A stretch of 64,000 bases of DNA from Mycobacteroides franklinii (GTDB lineage Bacteria > Actinomycetota > Actinomycetes > Mycobacteriales > Mycobacteriaceae): NCBI RefSeq assembly GCF_002013895.1, contig NZ_MAFQ01000011.1, forward strand, positions 167,125-231,124, written 5' to 3'. Under the pieces are notes generated by a model. The model saw nothing but the letters and a program-made list of their open reading frames with translations, had not been told where the DNA came from and ran no database searches. Made by a program: the position numbers and the translations under genes. Shown here piece after piece: positions 41,746 to 51,152 of the stretch; the stretch's first letter is position 1; each line of letters opens with the position of its first letter.

Positions 41746-42771
41746 TCACCCGATTTGGATTGGCTCGCGCCGAGCGCCGGTGGCAACCGCATCGGCGGCA
41801 GCGGCGGCCTCACCGAGCAGTTCTCCCAGCTGATTCGGGTAAACCTGCTCGCCGGAAGCGGTGAGGGCGGCGATCTCCTCCGCATCGCACCAGCGGTGTC
41901 CGGTGATATAGCGCTGCTCCAGATTGGTGCGGCCATCGGTGGCCGGTTCGAACCGTTTGGTGCGGTGCACGAAGAACAGTTCCTCGGACCGGATGGTGGT
42001 GCCGTTGAAGTCGAAGACGGCCACCCGACGCCAGAGCGGGCCCACCAGACGCCCGGAGGGAACGGACAGTCCTGTTTCCTCGACCAGCTCGCGTACCGCA
42101 CCGTCGGCCAGCTTCTCCCCCGGCAGCGTTTGTCCGCCGACGGTGAACCACCAATGCACCGCCGGGGTGGGTGCCGCGGGGTCGAAGCCACGCAGCAGCA
42201 ACACCCGACCGTCCTCGTCGAGCAGGATGATGCGCGCCGAGGTGCGGAAGTTGGCCCGTGCCGGATCTTCGGTGCCCGCACCCGTTCGATCGACGATTTC
42301 GAAATACGTTGGCATCGGCGCGGTTCCACCCAAGCGCAACCACCGCACCGGGCGGCGCACGCGCAGCGCCAGGGTGTCGCGCACGGCGTCATTGTGAAAG
42401 CGTCGCGCGATGAGCACGCGCGTCTCGGCATCGGCGAGCTCGGCCACCAGGGCGGGGCGCAGCCGCTCCGGATCGACGGTGGACAGCGCGGCGGCCAGTT
42501 GGTTCTCGGCATATTCGCGCCGGTTACGTTCGGCACGTTCGGCTTTCGCCGCGAGCTTGATCAGTTGGTCGTCCTTGAGTGCGTCCCCTATCGCGCGCGC
42601 GACGACGGCACGACGGGCCAGGGCCGCGTCGAGCGCCTGCCAGGACAGGTCGCTGCGCACGTGCAACCGGTCGAGGCGGTTGGCGACCAGATAGGCCCAC
42701 AGCAGACCAAACGCGAGGAGCGTGCCGAGGATGGCGATGACGATGACGGTCAACGCCGAGAACGTCACCAA
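41746..42771 (-). CDS. membrane-anchored Nudix hydrolase with LemA-like N-terminal region
   Basis: A 341-residue protein: one N-terminal transmembrane helix (7-29), a LemA-like helical region (30-135), and a Nudix domain with a complete Nudix box at 213-235 (GGQTLPGE...REL..EETGL). The substrate is a nucleoside diphosphate derivative of unknown kind. It is adjacent to pdxS as in M. tuberculosis (Rv2609c). ATG at 42771. Confidence 0.9.
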   Translation of the reverse strand: MVTFSALTVIVIAILGTLLAFGLLWAYLVANRLDRLHVRSDLSWQALDAALARRAVVARAIGDALKDDQLIKLAAKAERAERNRREYAENQLAAALSTVDPERLRPALVAELADAETRVLIARRFHNDAVRDTLALRVRRPVRWLRLGGTAPMPTYFEIVDRTGAGTEDPARANFRTSARIILLDEDGRVLLLRGFDPAAPTPAVHWWFTVGGQTLPGEKLADGAVRELVEETGLSVPSGRLVGPLWRRVAVFDFNGTTIRSEELFFVHRTKRFEPATDGRTNLEQRYITGHRWCDAEEIAALTASGEQVYPNQLGELLGEAAAAADAVATGARREPIQIG

Positions 42772-42849
42772 TGAGCACTCCGATGCGATAGGTGCGAATT
42801 ACAGGTCAGATCCTAACGAGAAGCAATCTATGCGACCCAACACCGGAAC

Positions 42850-43800
42850 GTGCACAGCTTGCGGATACGGGACTTCACTGCGAACTGGACTGTTGCGTGC
42901 AACTATCCAAATGTGGTTAGTCAGCCCAGGACACCTCCCCGACCCGTCGATGTAACTGCGTTTATTCCTGAACTGGCTGAACTGACGCGGGCTACCACTC
43001 GGCTACATCCGAGACGTGGCGCACCGAGGGCTCATCAAAGTTCGATTGGTGGGCCGTTGTACTGGCCTGAGAATGAGGCGTGGCCGACGTGCGTCACACC
43101 GTGGTACTCGGGGAACGGCCCGACCGGCTGGCAGCCCCATAGCGCGCCGAACCCATTGGTCCCAGTCCTCCAGCTCTTCGCCGCAGATGCACCGACGATT
43201 TGTTTCCCGGTGGGATCGGATCTGCTACAGCTGCTTTGGTGTCCAGTCATTCATCGAGACCTCCCCGGACAGCGAGATGCGTATGCACCTTCGGTAAAGG
43301 TGATCTGGCGTAACTCAATGGACGTACGGGTCGCATCTAGTGCTCCCCCGAACCCAATCGACTTTGAGGACGAGTCGATTCCGGTCCCCTGTTCACTGCA
43401 TCCTGAGAAAATTGTTGAATACAGCCAGGAACTCCACAACACACTCTGGGATAAAGTCCGCGACCTCGATGAACTCGGGTGGAACGGAACCAATCTGTGC
43501 TATCAGTACGACTTGTCGGTCGCACCGGGTACCAAAGTGGGTGGCTGGCCTCGATGGCACGCCCTGGACCCATACCCAATGCCATGCACAGACTGCGGAC
43601 GAGAGCTTGAGCTGCTCGTTTCCTTCGACACTGGCGAGCGCGACGAGGGCGCCGGCCACTGGAACGCCATTGACCCCTCAGAACGTGACGTTGACCTGAG
43701 AGATATCACCGGTCTCACACTAGGTCGCGGTGGCGATCTACAGATCTTCGGCTGCCGAACGAACCCTCACCATCAGCACCACGTTTTGGTGCAGGGATAA
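42850..43800 (+). CDS. uncharacterised protein, possibly DUF1963/YwqG-like
   Basis: A 316-residue soluble protein. Features such as SSIGGPLYWPENEAWPTC, a KVGGWPRW motif and a CTDCGRELELLVSFDTGE segment recall DUF1963 (YwqG-like) proteins, often associated with immunity to polymorphic toxins. The two Cys pairs could bind metal. It sits between the Nudix gene and pimA, where M. tuberculosis has no such gene, and its codon use is less GC-biased than its neighbours (many AAT, GAT, TCA), suggesting acquisition. The exact start is uncertain; the first 40 residues may not be translated. Confidence 0.6.
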   Translation: MHSLRIRDFTANWTVACNYPNVVSQPRTPPRPVDVTAFIPELAELTRATTRLHPRRGAPRAHQSSIGGPLYWPENEAWPTCVTPWYSGNGPTGWQPHSAPNPLVPVLQLFAADAPTICFPVGSDLLQLLWCPVIHRDLPGQRDAYAPSVKVIWRNSMDVRVASSAPPNPIDFEDESIPVPCSLHPEKIVEYSQELHNTLWDKVRDLDELGWNGTNLCYQYDLSVAPGTKVGGWPRWHALDPYPMPCTDCGRELELLVSFDTGERDEGAGHWNAIDPSERDVDLRDITGLTLGRGGDLQIFGCRTNPHHQHHVLVQG

Positions 43801-43803
43801 AGC

Positions 43804-44931
43804 TCACCAACTGTCGACCTTCACGCGTGCGCCGGAGGCCGTGACGGTTTCGTAAACGAGCATGATCTGCTGGGCGACCACCGACCAGTCGTACCGCTGC
43901 ACCGCATCGGTGCCGGCCGCGACCAGCTGGGCCCTGCCCTCGTCGTCACCGAGTACGTCGATGAGGGTTGCCGCCAAGGCATCCGGGTCGCCTGTCGGCG
44001 TCAACCGGCCCGCCGTGCCATCCAAGAGCACCCGGCGGAAGGCATCCAGTGAACTCGCGACGACGGCCGTGCCTGCCGCCATTGCCTCCACCAACACGAT
44101 GCCGAAGCTCTCGCCACCGATATTGGGAGCGCAGTAGACATCGGCGCTGCGCATCGCCGAGGCCTTGGTGGCATCGTCGACCTGGCCGAGGAACCGTAGA
44201 TGCTTGGCCAATGGTCCTGCCTGCGTGCGCAATTCGGCGTCATCTCCGCGGCCGACGATCAAGATCTCCACATCGGGGAAGCTGGTCGCGATCTTCGGCA
44301 ACGCGCCCATCAACACGTCCATGCCCTTGCGCGGCTCGTCGTAGCGGCCCAGGAACAGCACCGTCTTACCCGCTCTCGGATAGCCCTCGAGGACAGGTGC
44401 GGCGGCGAAGGATCGAACGTCGACACCGTTGGGAATCTCGACCGCGTCGGACCCGAGCGCCTCCATCTGCCAGCGCCGGGCCAGCTCCGAGACCGCGATC
44501 CGCCCGACGATCTTCTCGTGCCAGGGACGCAGCACCGCCTGAAAGACGCTCAGCGTCAACGACTTCGTGGTGGAGGTGTGGAAGGTGGCGACAATAGGAC
44601 CCTCTGCCACCATCAGCGCCAGCATCGACAGACTCGGCGCGTTCGGCTCATGCAGGTGCAGCACGTCGAAGTCACCGTCGACGAGCCAGCGCCTGGTCTT
44701 GGCATAGGTCGCCGGGCCGAATCGCAGCCGCGCCACCGATCCGTTGTAAGGAATCGGAACAGCCTTGCCGCCCGAGACCACGAATTCGGGCAGCTCGAGA
44801 TCCGATGAGGACGGTGCGAGCAGGCTGACGTGGTGGCCGCGATCACGCATGACCTCTGCCAGTTGCACCACATGGGACTGGACGCCGCCCGGTACGTCAA
44901 ACGAGTACGGGCAGACCATCCCGATGCGCAT
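43804..44931 (-). CDS. pimA: phosphatidylinositol alpha-mannosyltransferase PimA
   Basis: A 375-residue GT4 enzyme adding the first mannose from GDP-mannose to position 2 of phosphatidylinositol. GT-B features include FDVPGGVQSHV (acceptor side), HEPNAPSLSMLAL, and the donor motif in the C-terminal domain ESFGIVLVEAMAAGTAVVAS (E-x7-E). Final gene of the thrS-HIT-pgsA-patA-pimA operon; its ATG shares a base with the TAA of the acyltransferase. Confidence 0.97.
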   Translation of the reverse strand: MRIGMVCPYSFDVPGGVQSHVVQLAEVMRDRGHHVSLLAPSSSDLELPEFVVSGGKAVPIPYNGSVARLRFGPATYAKTRRWLVDGDFDVLHLHEPNAPSLSMLALMVAEGPIVATFHTSTTKSLTLSVFQAVLRPWHEKIVGRIAVSELARRWQMEALGSDAVEIPNGVDVRSFAAAPVLEGYPRAGKTVLFLGRYDEPRKGMDVLMGALPKIATSFPDVEILIVGRGDDAELRTQAGPLAKHLRFLGQVDDATKASAMRSADVYCAPNIGGESFGIVLVEAMAAGTAVVASSLDAFRRVLLDGTAGRLTPTGDPDALAATLIDVLGDDEGRAQLVAAGTDAVQRYDWSVVAQQIMLVYETVTASGARVKVDSW

Positions 44932-45929
44932 TACGCCTGCCCACCAACAGGATCAGTCTCCCGAGGGGCCGCACAATCATCAGTTTCAGCCTCGCCGGAC
45001 GGCGCAGCCGGCTGCGACGGCGACGTACGCAGCCGGGTGCGGCGCTCCTCGGACAGGTCGTCGAGCCATAGCGGCTGCAGCATGTGCCAGTCCGCCGGGC
45101 GCTCGGCGATATTGACGGCGAACGCGTCGGCCAGCGCCTGGGTGGCCAAGGCGACATCGCCCGCCGACGTGTCGATCGGCGACTGAATCCGTACTCCCCA
45201 TTGTTCGTGCGCTTCGAACCAACAGTGCGCAGGCAGTAGGCGCGCGCCGGTGTCGATGGCCAAACGTGCGGGCCCTGCGGGCATTCGGGCTTCTGCACCG
45301 AAGAAGTCGACGGGGACTCCGCTGCGACTCAGGTCGCGATCGGCCATGAGACAGACGACCCGGTTCTCCCGCAGCCGCGTCGCCAGCTTCTCGTACGGCC
45401 CGGTGGAGTCACCGCTCGACGCAAGCACTTCGAAGCCAAGAGTCTCCCGGTAGTCCAGGAAACGCCGGTACAGTGACTCGGGTTTCAGACGCTCGGCGAC
45501 GGTGGTGAAGGTGCCATAGGTTTGTGCCAGCCATAACCCGGCCATGTCCCAGTTTCCACTGTGCGGCAGCGCGATAATCGTTCCGCGCCCCTCGGCCTGG
45601 GACGCATCGAGGTTTCGGCGACCGAACAAACAACTGTCCAGGCGGGCGGCAAGACGCTCCATGTTCTGCGAAGGTAACCGGAACGCTTCACGCCAGTACC
45701 GCGCGTAGGAACGCATCGAATCGATCATCAGACGGTCGGGCACCTCACGGGGATGCACACCGAGCACCCGCGCCAGGTTCTTGCGCAGCTGTTCGGGTCC
45801 GCCCTTACGAGCACCGACCATGGCACCCACATCAAATATGGCCCGGGCAAGCAGATCCGGCGTAGCCTGCGTCACATTCCAACCAGCGGCATAGCCCCAG
45901 TCGGCAGCGCGTTCACCCCACACACTCAT
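44931..45929 (-). CDS. patA: phosphatidylinositol mannoside acyltransferase (PatA-like)
   Basis: A 332-residue LABLAT-family acyltransferase that transfers palmitate to the mannose of PIM. The catalytic motif is His123-x4-Asp128 (LPHSGNWDMA), and LMADRDLSRSGVPVDFFG and the E-containing segments follow. The C-terminal 40 residues are low-complexity. It overlaps pgsA by 4 bp and pimA by 1 bp. Counterpart Rv2611c. Confidence 0.95.
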   Translation of the reverse strand: MSVWGERAADWGYAAGWNVTQATPDLLARAIFDVGAMVGARKGGPEQLRKNLARVLGVHPREVPDRLMIDSMRSYARYWREAFRLPSQNMERLAARLDSCLFGRRNLDASQAEGRGTIIALPHSGNWDMAGLWLAQTYGTFTTVAERLKPESLYRRFLDYRETLGFEVLASSGDSTGPYEKLATRLRENRVVCLMADRDLSRSGVPVDFFGAEARMPAGPARLAIDTGARLLPAHCWFEAHEQWGVRIQSPIDTSAGDVALATQALADAFAVNIAERPADWHMLQPLWLDDLSEERRTRLRTSPSQPAAPSGEAETDDCAAPRETDPVGGQA

Positions 45930-46588
45930 GACTGATTCTTCTCCGCAGTGTCCTGTCCGGCATCGGAATTGGGCAGCAGCTCAAGCGCTCCGGGCGACGT
46001 GCGGACGGCGTGCATCCGTTGAGCTACCGTGACCAGACTCGCAATGGCCAGCACCCACATCGCGGTGTGCAACGGCCACTGCACCGCGAATCCCCCACTG
46101 AATATCGCCCCGGCGAGCACGATGATGAGCCGTTCGGGACGTTCGATCAGCCCACCGTCGGCGCGAAGCCCGGAAGCCTCGGCACGTGCCTTCACATACG
46201 AGATCACCTGCGAGGTGATCATGCAGATCAGCGTGGCCACCACCAGAGAGGTTGATCCCCAACCGAATGCGGCCCACCAGACCAAGCCGGCGAATACCGC
46301 GCCGTCGGCGACCCGATCGCACGTCGCGTCCAGCACCGCACCAAACCTGGTTCCGCCGCCGCGTGCACGGGCCATCGCCCCGTCGAGCATGTCGAACATC
46401 GCGAACAGCCATACCGCCATGCCACCCCAGAAGAGATGCCCTGTCGGGAAGAGGGTCAGCGCCGCGACAACCGACGCCGCGGTCCCGAAGATCGTGACCG
46501 TGTCCGGGGTAAACCCGGCGCGCAGTAGCGCATTGGCCACCGGGTTGATGATCTTCGCGAACGTCTCCCGCGACAGCAGGCCGCTCAC
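45926..46588 (-). CDS. pgsA: phosphatidylinositol phosphate synthase (CDP-alcohol phosphotransferase)
   Basis: A 220-residue membrane enzyme joining CDP-diacylglycerol and inositol 1-phosphate. The CDP-AP motif DMLDGAMARARGGG..FGAVLDATCDR (D-x2-DG-x2-AR-x8-G-x3-D-x3-D) is complete. The GTG at 46588 was chosen over 46603 because it overlaps the HIT stop (GTGA) and matches the M. tuberculosis PgsA1 N terminus (MSGLLSRETFAKI). It supplies the lipid for PatA and PimA. Confidence 0.96.
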   Translation of the reverse strand: MSGLLSRETFAKIINPVANALLRAGFTPDTVTIFGTAASVVAALTLFPTGHLFWGGMAVWLFAMFDMLDGAMARARGGGTRFGAVLDATCDRVADGAVFAGLVWWAAFGWGSTSLVVATLICMITSQVISYVKARAEASGLRADGGLIERPERLIIVLAGAIFSGGFAVQWPLHTAMWVLAIASLVTVAQRMHAVRTSPGALELLPNSDAGQDTAEKNQS

Positions 46589-47133
46589 GGCAATTGCTCC
46601 CACGCGTCGGCCAGCAGTTTGCGGGTGTCCCGCAACAGCTGCGGCAATACCTTGGAGTCACCAATGATGGTGATGAAGTTCGCGTCGCCGCCCCAGCGCG
46701 GCACCACATGCTGATGCAAGTGCTCGGCCAGGGACCCGCCGGCGGCGGCGCCGAGATTGAGCCCCACGTTGAAACCGTGCGGCCGGGAGACCTTCTTGAT
46801 CACCCGGAGCGCCTTCTGCGTGAAGGCCATCAGTTCGCGACTCTCCCCCTCGGTGAGGTCTTCGAGCTCGGCGACTTGGCGATACGGCACCACCATGAGA
46901 TGACCTGGGTTGTACGGGTAAAGATTCAGGACCGCGTAGACATGCTCGCCGCGGGCCACGACCAAACCGTCCTCATCAGCCATCTCCGGGATCTCGGTGA
47001 AGGGAGCCGAATCCGGGCTGGGCGCCTTCACCGCTTCGGCGATGTAACTCATCCGGTGGGGGCTCCACAGCCGCTGCAGGTGATCCGGGTCGCCCACGCC
47101 GCGGTCGATGATGGTCGAGTCCTCGTCAGTCAC
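46585..47133 (-). CDS. HIT family diadenosine tetraphosphate phosphorylase (Rv2613c-like)
   Basis: A 182-residue HIT protein with the histidine triad in EHLHQHVVPRWGG and the preceding segments YPYNPGHLMVVPYRQV. The M. tuberculosis homologue phosphorolyses Ap4A. The GTG at 47133 gives MTDEDSTIIDRGVG; a second GTG at 47139 is in frame. It overlaps thrS by 8 bp and pgsA by 4 bp. Confidence 0.93.
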   Translation of the reverse strand: MTDEDSTIIDRGVGDPDHLQRLWSPHRMSYIAEAVKAPSPDSAPFTEIPEMADEDGLVVARGEHVYAVLNLYPYNPGHLMVVPYRQVAELEDLTEGESRELMAFTQKALRVIKKVSRPHGFNVGLNLGAAAGGSLAEHLHQHVVPRWGGDANFITIIGDSKVLPQLLRDTRKLLADAWEQLP

Positions 47134-49180
47134 TGGCACCCAACTTCAGCAGTTCGGCCGTCGGCGATACATTCTCTCGTCTGTTCACCCAGTCGACGAT
47201 GGCAGCAACGGCCTCGTCGCGGGGAACCCCGTTGACCTGGGTGCGGTCGCGGAACCGGAAGCTCACCGCACCCGCCTCGACGTCACGGTCACCGGCGAGC
47301 AGCAAGAACGGCACCCGCTGGTTGGTGTGATTGACGATCTTCTTGTTCATGCGGTCGTCGCTGGTGTCGACCTCGGCCCGGATGCCCTGCGATTTAAGCT
47401 GGGACACAATGTCGTTCAGGTACGGCGCGTGTGCGTCGGCGATCGGGATGCCGACGGCCTGCACCGGCGACAGCCAAGCCGGGAAGGCTCCCGCGTAATG
47501 CTCGGTGAGCACGCCGAAGAAGCGCTCGATGGACCCGAAGAGAGCGCGATGGATCAACACCGGCTGCTTACGAGTGCCGTCGGCGGCGGTGTACTCGAGG
47601 TTGAACCGCTCGGGCATGTTGAAATCGAGCTGGATCGTCGACATCTGCCAGGACCGGCCCAGCGCGTCCTTGGCCTGCACCGAGATCTTGGGACCGTAGA
47701 AGGCCGCACCGCCCGGATCCGGCACCAGCTGCAGCCCGGAATCGAGCGCCACCTGTTCCAGGGTGTTGGTCGCTTCCTCCCAGTCCTCATCGGAACCAAC
47801 GAATTTCGTCTCGTCCTTGGTGGACAGCTCCAGGTAGAAGTCGTCCAGGCCGTAGTCGGACAGCAGGTCGAGCACGAACCGCAGCAGCGAGGTCAGCTCC
47901 TCGTGCATCTGCTCACGGGTGGTGTAGATGTGTGCGTCGTCCTGCGTCATACCGCGCACCCGGGTCAGACCGTGCACCACGCCGGACTTCTCGTACCGGT
48001 ACACCGAGCCGAATTCAAAGAGCCGCAGGGGCAATTCACGGTATGAGCGGCCCCGCGCCCGGTAAATCAGGTGGTGCATCGGGCAGTTCATGGGCTTGAG
48101 GTAGTAGTTCTGCCCCGGCTTGCGCACGGTGCCGTCCTCGTTGAGTTCGGCGTCGATCTGCATCGGGGGGAACATGCCGTCGGAGTACCAGTCCAAATGC
48201 CCCGAGGTTTGGTACAGGTTTTCCTTGGTGATGTGCGGGGTGTTGACGAACTCGTATCCGGCTGCGGTGTGCTTGGCCCGCGAGTAGTCCTCCAGCTCCT
48301 TGCGGATGATGCCGCCCTTGGGATGGAAAACCGGTAGACCGGAACCGATTTCGTCGGGGAAGCTGAACAGGTCCAGCTCCACACCGAGCTTGCGGTGGTC
48401 ACGCCGCTGCGCCTCTTCCAACAGTTCGAGGTGCTTGTCGAGGGCTTCCTGGGACTCCCAGGCGGTGCCGTAGACGCGTTGCATGCTGGCATTGGCCTGG
48501 TTGCCGCGCCAATAGGCGGCCGAGCTACGAGTGAGCCGGAAGGCCGGGATGTGCTTGGTGGTAGGAATGTGCGGGCCGCGACACAGGTCGAACCATTCCC
48601 GTTCCCCGGTACGGGGATTCAGGTTGTCGTAGGCGGAAAGCTCGTCGCCGCCAACCTCCATGACCTCCGGATCATCGGCACCCGACTTGTCGGAGACCAG
48701 TTCCAGCTTGAACGGCTCACTGGCCAACTCGGCCTGCGCTTCTTCCACCGACGCATATACCCGGCGCGAAAAGCGTTGTCCCTCTTTGATGATCTGCTTC
48801 ATCTTCTTCTCGAGGGCGGTCAGGTCCTCGGGAGTGAAGGCGTAGTCGATACCGAAGTCGTAGTAGAAGCCGTCGGTGATCGGCGGGCCGATGCCAAGCT
48901 TGGCCTTCGGGAACAGTTCCTGCACGGCCTGCGCCAGCACGTGGGCGGCCGAGTGCCGGATGACACTGCGACCATCCTCGGTGTTGGCCGCGACCGGCTC
49001 CACCTCGGTGTCGACCTCCGGGGTCCAGGACAGATCCTTCAGCGCGCCGTCCACGCGTACGACGACGACGGCGTCCTCACCCTTGCCCGGCAGGCCGGCC
49101 TCGCGGACCGCGGTCCCCGCCGTCGTCCCGGCCGGCACCCGGATAGGGGCCACAAGGGAAGACGGGTTCGGCGCAGTCAT
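47126..49180 (-). CDS. thrS: threonyl-tRNA synthetase
   Basis: A 684-residue class II synthetase. The TGS domain (residues about 10-75), the editing domain with HSAAHVLAQA and a later HxxxC-type metal site, and the catalytic core with GLTRVRGMTQDDAHI (motif 2) and the GSIERFFGVLTEHYAG motif 3 region are visible, followed by the anticodon domain. No T-box leader was found in the 92 bp upstream. First gene of the PIM operon. Confidence 0.98.
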   Translation of the reverse strand: MTAPNPSSLVAPIRVPAGTTAGTAVREAGLPGKGEDAVVVVRVDGALKDLSWTPEVDTEVEPVAANTEDGRSVIRHSAAHVLAQAVQELFPKAKLGIGPPITDGFYYDFGIDYAFTPEDLTALEKKMKQIIKEGQRFSRRVYASVEEAQAELASEPFKLELVSDKSGADDPEVMEVGGDELSAYDNLNPRTGEREWFDLCRGPHIPTTKHIPAFRLTRSSAAYWRGNQANASMQRVYGTAWESQEALDKHLELLEEAQRRDHRKLGVELDLFSFPDEIGSGLPVFHPKGGIIRKELEDYSRAKHTAAGYEFVNTPHITKENLYQTSGHLDWYSDGMFPPMQIDAELNEDGTVRKPGQNYYLKPMNCPMHHLIYRARGRSYRELPLRLFEFGSVYRYEKSGVVHGLTRVRGMTQDDAHIYTTREQMHEELTSLLRFVLDLLSDYGLDDFYLELSTKDETKFVGSDEDWEEATNTLEQVALDSGLQLVPDPGGAAFYGPKISVQAKDALGRSWQMSTIQLDFNMPERFNLEYTAADGTRKQPVLIHRALFGSIERFFGVLTEHYAGAFPAWLSPVQAVGIPIADAHAPYLNDIVSQLKSQGIRAEVDTSDDRMNKKIVNHTNQRVPFLLLAGDRDVEAGAVSFRFRDRTQVNGVPRDEAVAAIVDWVNRRENVSPTAELLKLGASD

Positions 49181-49272
49181 CGGCAGTTCTCCAATTCAGA
49201 GACGGGGGGTTTGCGAACTCATGCTATCGGTCCACACCAGCCACTTCCCAGCCCGATGGGCACCGTGAGCAC

Positions 49273-50316
49273 TCAGGCCGATCGCGCGCGGAATGTGTTC
49301 CGATACGCCAGCGGCGAGACCCCGGTGAGCCGGCGGAACTGCTCCCGGAAATTCGCAGGTGAACCGAACCCCACCTCGCGCCCGATCCGCTCCACCGAAT
49401 CCACCGAACATTCCAGCAGCTGCTGGGCGTGGCGGACCCTCACTCCCGTCAGCCATTGCATGGGCGTCTGCCCGGTTTCGGCCCGAAACCGCCGGTTGAG
49501 GCTCCGCGCACTGGTCGACGCCTGGGCCGCGAGGTCCTCCAGAGACAGTTCGCGATGGGCGTTGCACTCGATCCACGCCAGCATCTCACCGAGGCCGGCC
49601 TCGGTGCGTCGGCGGTTCCGGACGACGTACTGCGCCTGCCCGCCGTCGCGGTGTAACGGCGCCACAGCCACCCGCGCCGCCTCCGCGGCTACCGCTGCAC
49701 CGTGATCGCGCGCCACGATGTGCAGACACAGATCGAGCCCGGCGGATGCGCCGGCCGAGGTGAGCACCTGACCCTCGTCGACGTAGAGCACGTCGGCGTC
49801 CAGGCGCACCGCCGGGAACATCTCCCGGAACAGATCGGCAGCCAGCCAATGCGTGGTGGCCCGCTTGCCGTCCAGAATTCCCGCCTCCGCGAGCGTGAAG
49901 GCGCCGGCACAGATGGAGGCGATGCGGGCACCACGCTCATGGGCGGCCTGTAGCGCCGCGATGACACCCTCGGGCAGGGGGTCGGTGAGGTTGTCGCGTG
50001 CCGGCACCACGATGGTGTCGGCCTCCGAAAGCGCCTCAAGCCCAAGATCTGTCGCAATGCCGAACGGTCCCGCGGAGACAACCGGCTCGGTTCCGCACAC
50101 CTGCACACGGTAGGGCCGAGTGCCATCGGCGAGATAGACGCGCCGGAACACCTCGACCGCGGTGGCCAGATCGAACCCGACGGTTTCGGGAAGCGCCAAA
50201 ACGACGACGGAGTGAGGCTGGGCCGAACGACCCCTGGGCACGGAGTGAGGCTGGGCCGAACGACCCCTGGGCACGGAGTGAGGCTGGGCCGAACGACCCA
50301 TGGGTACCGAATGCAC
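49273..50316 (-). CDS. GlxA family transcriptional regulator (DJ-1/PfpI plus AraC HTH)
   Basis: A 347-residue regulator. Residues about 36-205 form a DJ-1/PfpI class I glutaminase-like domain with Cys in ASICAGAF, and the C-terminal 100 residues are an AraC-type double helix-turn-helix (SLEDLAAQASTSARSLNRRF, VERIGREVGFGSPANFREQF). The first 33 residues are three tandem copies of GRSAQPHSVPR, encoded by 33-bp repeats; relatives begin directly at the HSVVVLALP segment, so a start at a later GTG is possible. It is divergent from a second DJ-1-like gene, its probable target. Confidence 0.9.
   Translation of the reverse strand: MHSVPMGRSAQPHSVPRGRSAQPHSVPRGRSAQPHSVVVLALPETVGFDLATAVEVFRRVYLADGTRPYRVQVCGTEPVVSAGPFGIATDLGLEALSEADTIVVPARDNLTDPLPEGVIAALQAAHERGARIASICAGAFTLAEAGILDGKRATTHWLAADLFREMFPAVRLDADVLYVDEGQVLTSAGASAGLDLCLHIVARDHGAAVAAEAARVAVAPLHRDGGQAQYVVRNRRRTEAGLGEMLAWIECNAHRELSLEDLAAQASTSARSLNRRFRAETGQTPMQWLTGVRVRHAQQLLECSVDSVERIGREVGFGSPANFREQFRRLTGVSPLAYRNTFRARSA
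50208..50306. repeat. 33-bp tandem repeat, three copies
   Basis: Units at 50208-50240 and 50241-50273 are identical (CGGAGTGAGGCTGGGCCGAA...) and 50274-50306 differs at few bases. The repeat lies at the 5' end of the GlxA-type gene and keeps its frame, so copy number changes would vary the N terminus without a frameshift. Confidence 0.9.
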
Positions 50317-50400
50317 GCGACCAGCCTAGCTCCCGATTGGCAATATCTCGTTGGATGCTGGCTATCTGGCCACTTCTGCGAAGGTGGCCGCTGCGCAACC

Positions 50401-51144
50401 ATGGCGTTCATGCAGATAGCGATCCTCACCTACCCGGGTATGACGGCACTGGACGCGATCGGCCCGTATGAGGTGCTCAGGGGGCTCTCCGATGCCGAAT
50501 TTCGATTCGTCTGGCACGAATCCGGCCCGGTACTGACTGACAGCGGGGTGCTGGCGCTCGGCGCTACCCACTCTTTCGCCGAGACGCCGTCGCCCGACAT
50601 CGTCCTGGTCGGCGGCTCGATACCGGCCACCATGAGCACCGCCGCCGACGAGGGTGTACTGAATTGGCTCCGGCAGGCGCATCAGACCACGATGTGGACG
50701 ACATCCGTCTGCAGCGGGTCGCTCATTCTCGGCGCCGCCGGGATCCTGCAGGGCAAGGACGCCACCTGTCACTGGGCCGGACAACGGGTGCTCGCCACCT
50801 TCGGTGCGAATCCCCAGCGGGACAAGCGGATCGTCCGTGACGGCAAGGTGATCACCGCCGCCGGAGTCTCCGCAGGGCTCGATCTCGGACTATGGCTTGT
50901 GGGCGAGATCGCCGGGCGGCCACGGGCCGAGGCGACGCAACTGTGCATCGAATACGACCCGCAGCCACCGTTCGATACGGGCCACATGAGCAAGGCCTCC
51001 ACCCGAAACAAGGCCGATGCCGCACGCATGATGAAGGGCATGATCTCGGCACGCGCGGCCAGCGCAGAACTCACGGCAGGCTCAAAAGTGTTGTGGACCA
51101 GTGTTATCGACCGTGTGCGGAGAAAGTCAGCCGCCAGTTCCTAG
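50401..51144 (+). CDS. DJ-1/PfpI family protein, isonitrile hydratase-like
   Basis: A 248-residue class I glutaminase-fold protein with MQIAILTYPGMTALDAIGPYEVL and the nucleophile elbow TTSVCSGSLILGAAG (Cys), similar to isonitrile hydratases (InhA). The C-terminal 40 residues are extra. Two ATGs (50401 and 50410) fit. It is divergent from the GlxA regulator 84 bp away. Confidence 0.85.
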   Translation: MAFMQIAILTYPGMTALDAIGPYEVLRGLSDAEFRFVWHESGPVLTDSGVLALGATHSFAETPSPDIVLVGGSIPATMSTAADEGVLNWLRQAHQTTMWTTSVCSGSLILGAAGILQGKDATCHWAGQRVLATFGANPQRDKRIVRDGKVITAAGVSAGLDLGLWLVGEIAGRPRAEATQLCIEYDPQPPFDTGHMSKASTRNKADAARMMKGMISARAASAELTAGSKVLWTSVIDRVRRKSAASS

Positions 51145-51152
51145 AGCTTCGG

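Noticed and set aside
49181..49272. T-box or other leader upstream of thrS
   Set aside because: Only 92 bp, with no T-box sequence or specifier hairpin recognised.
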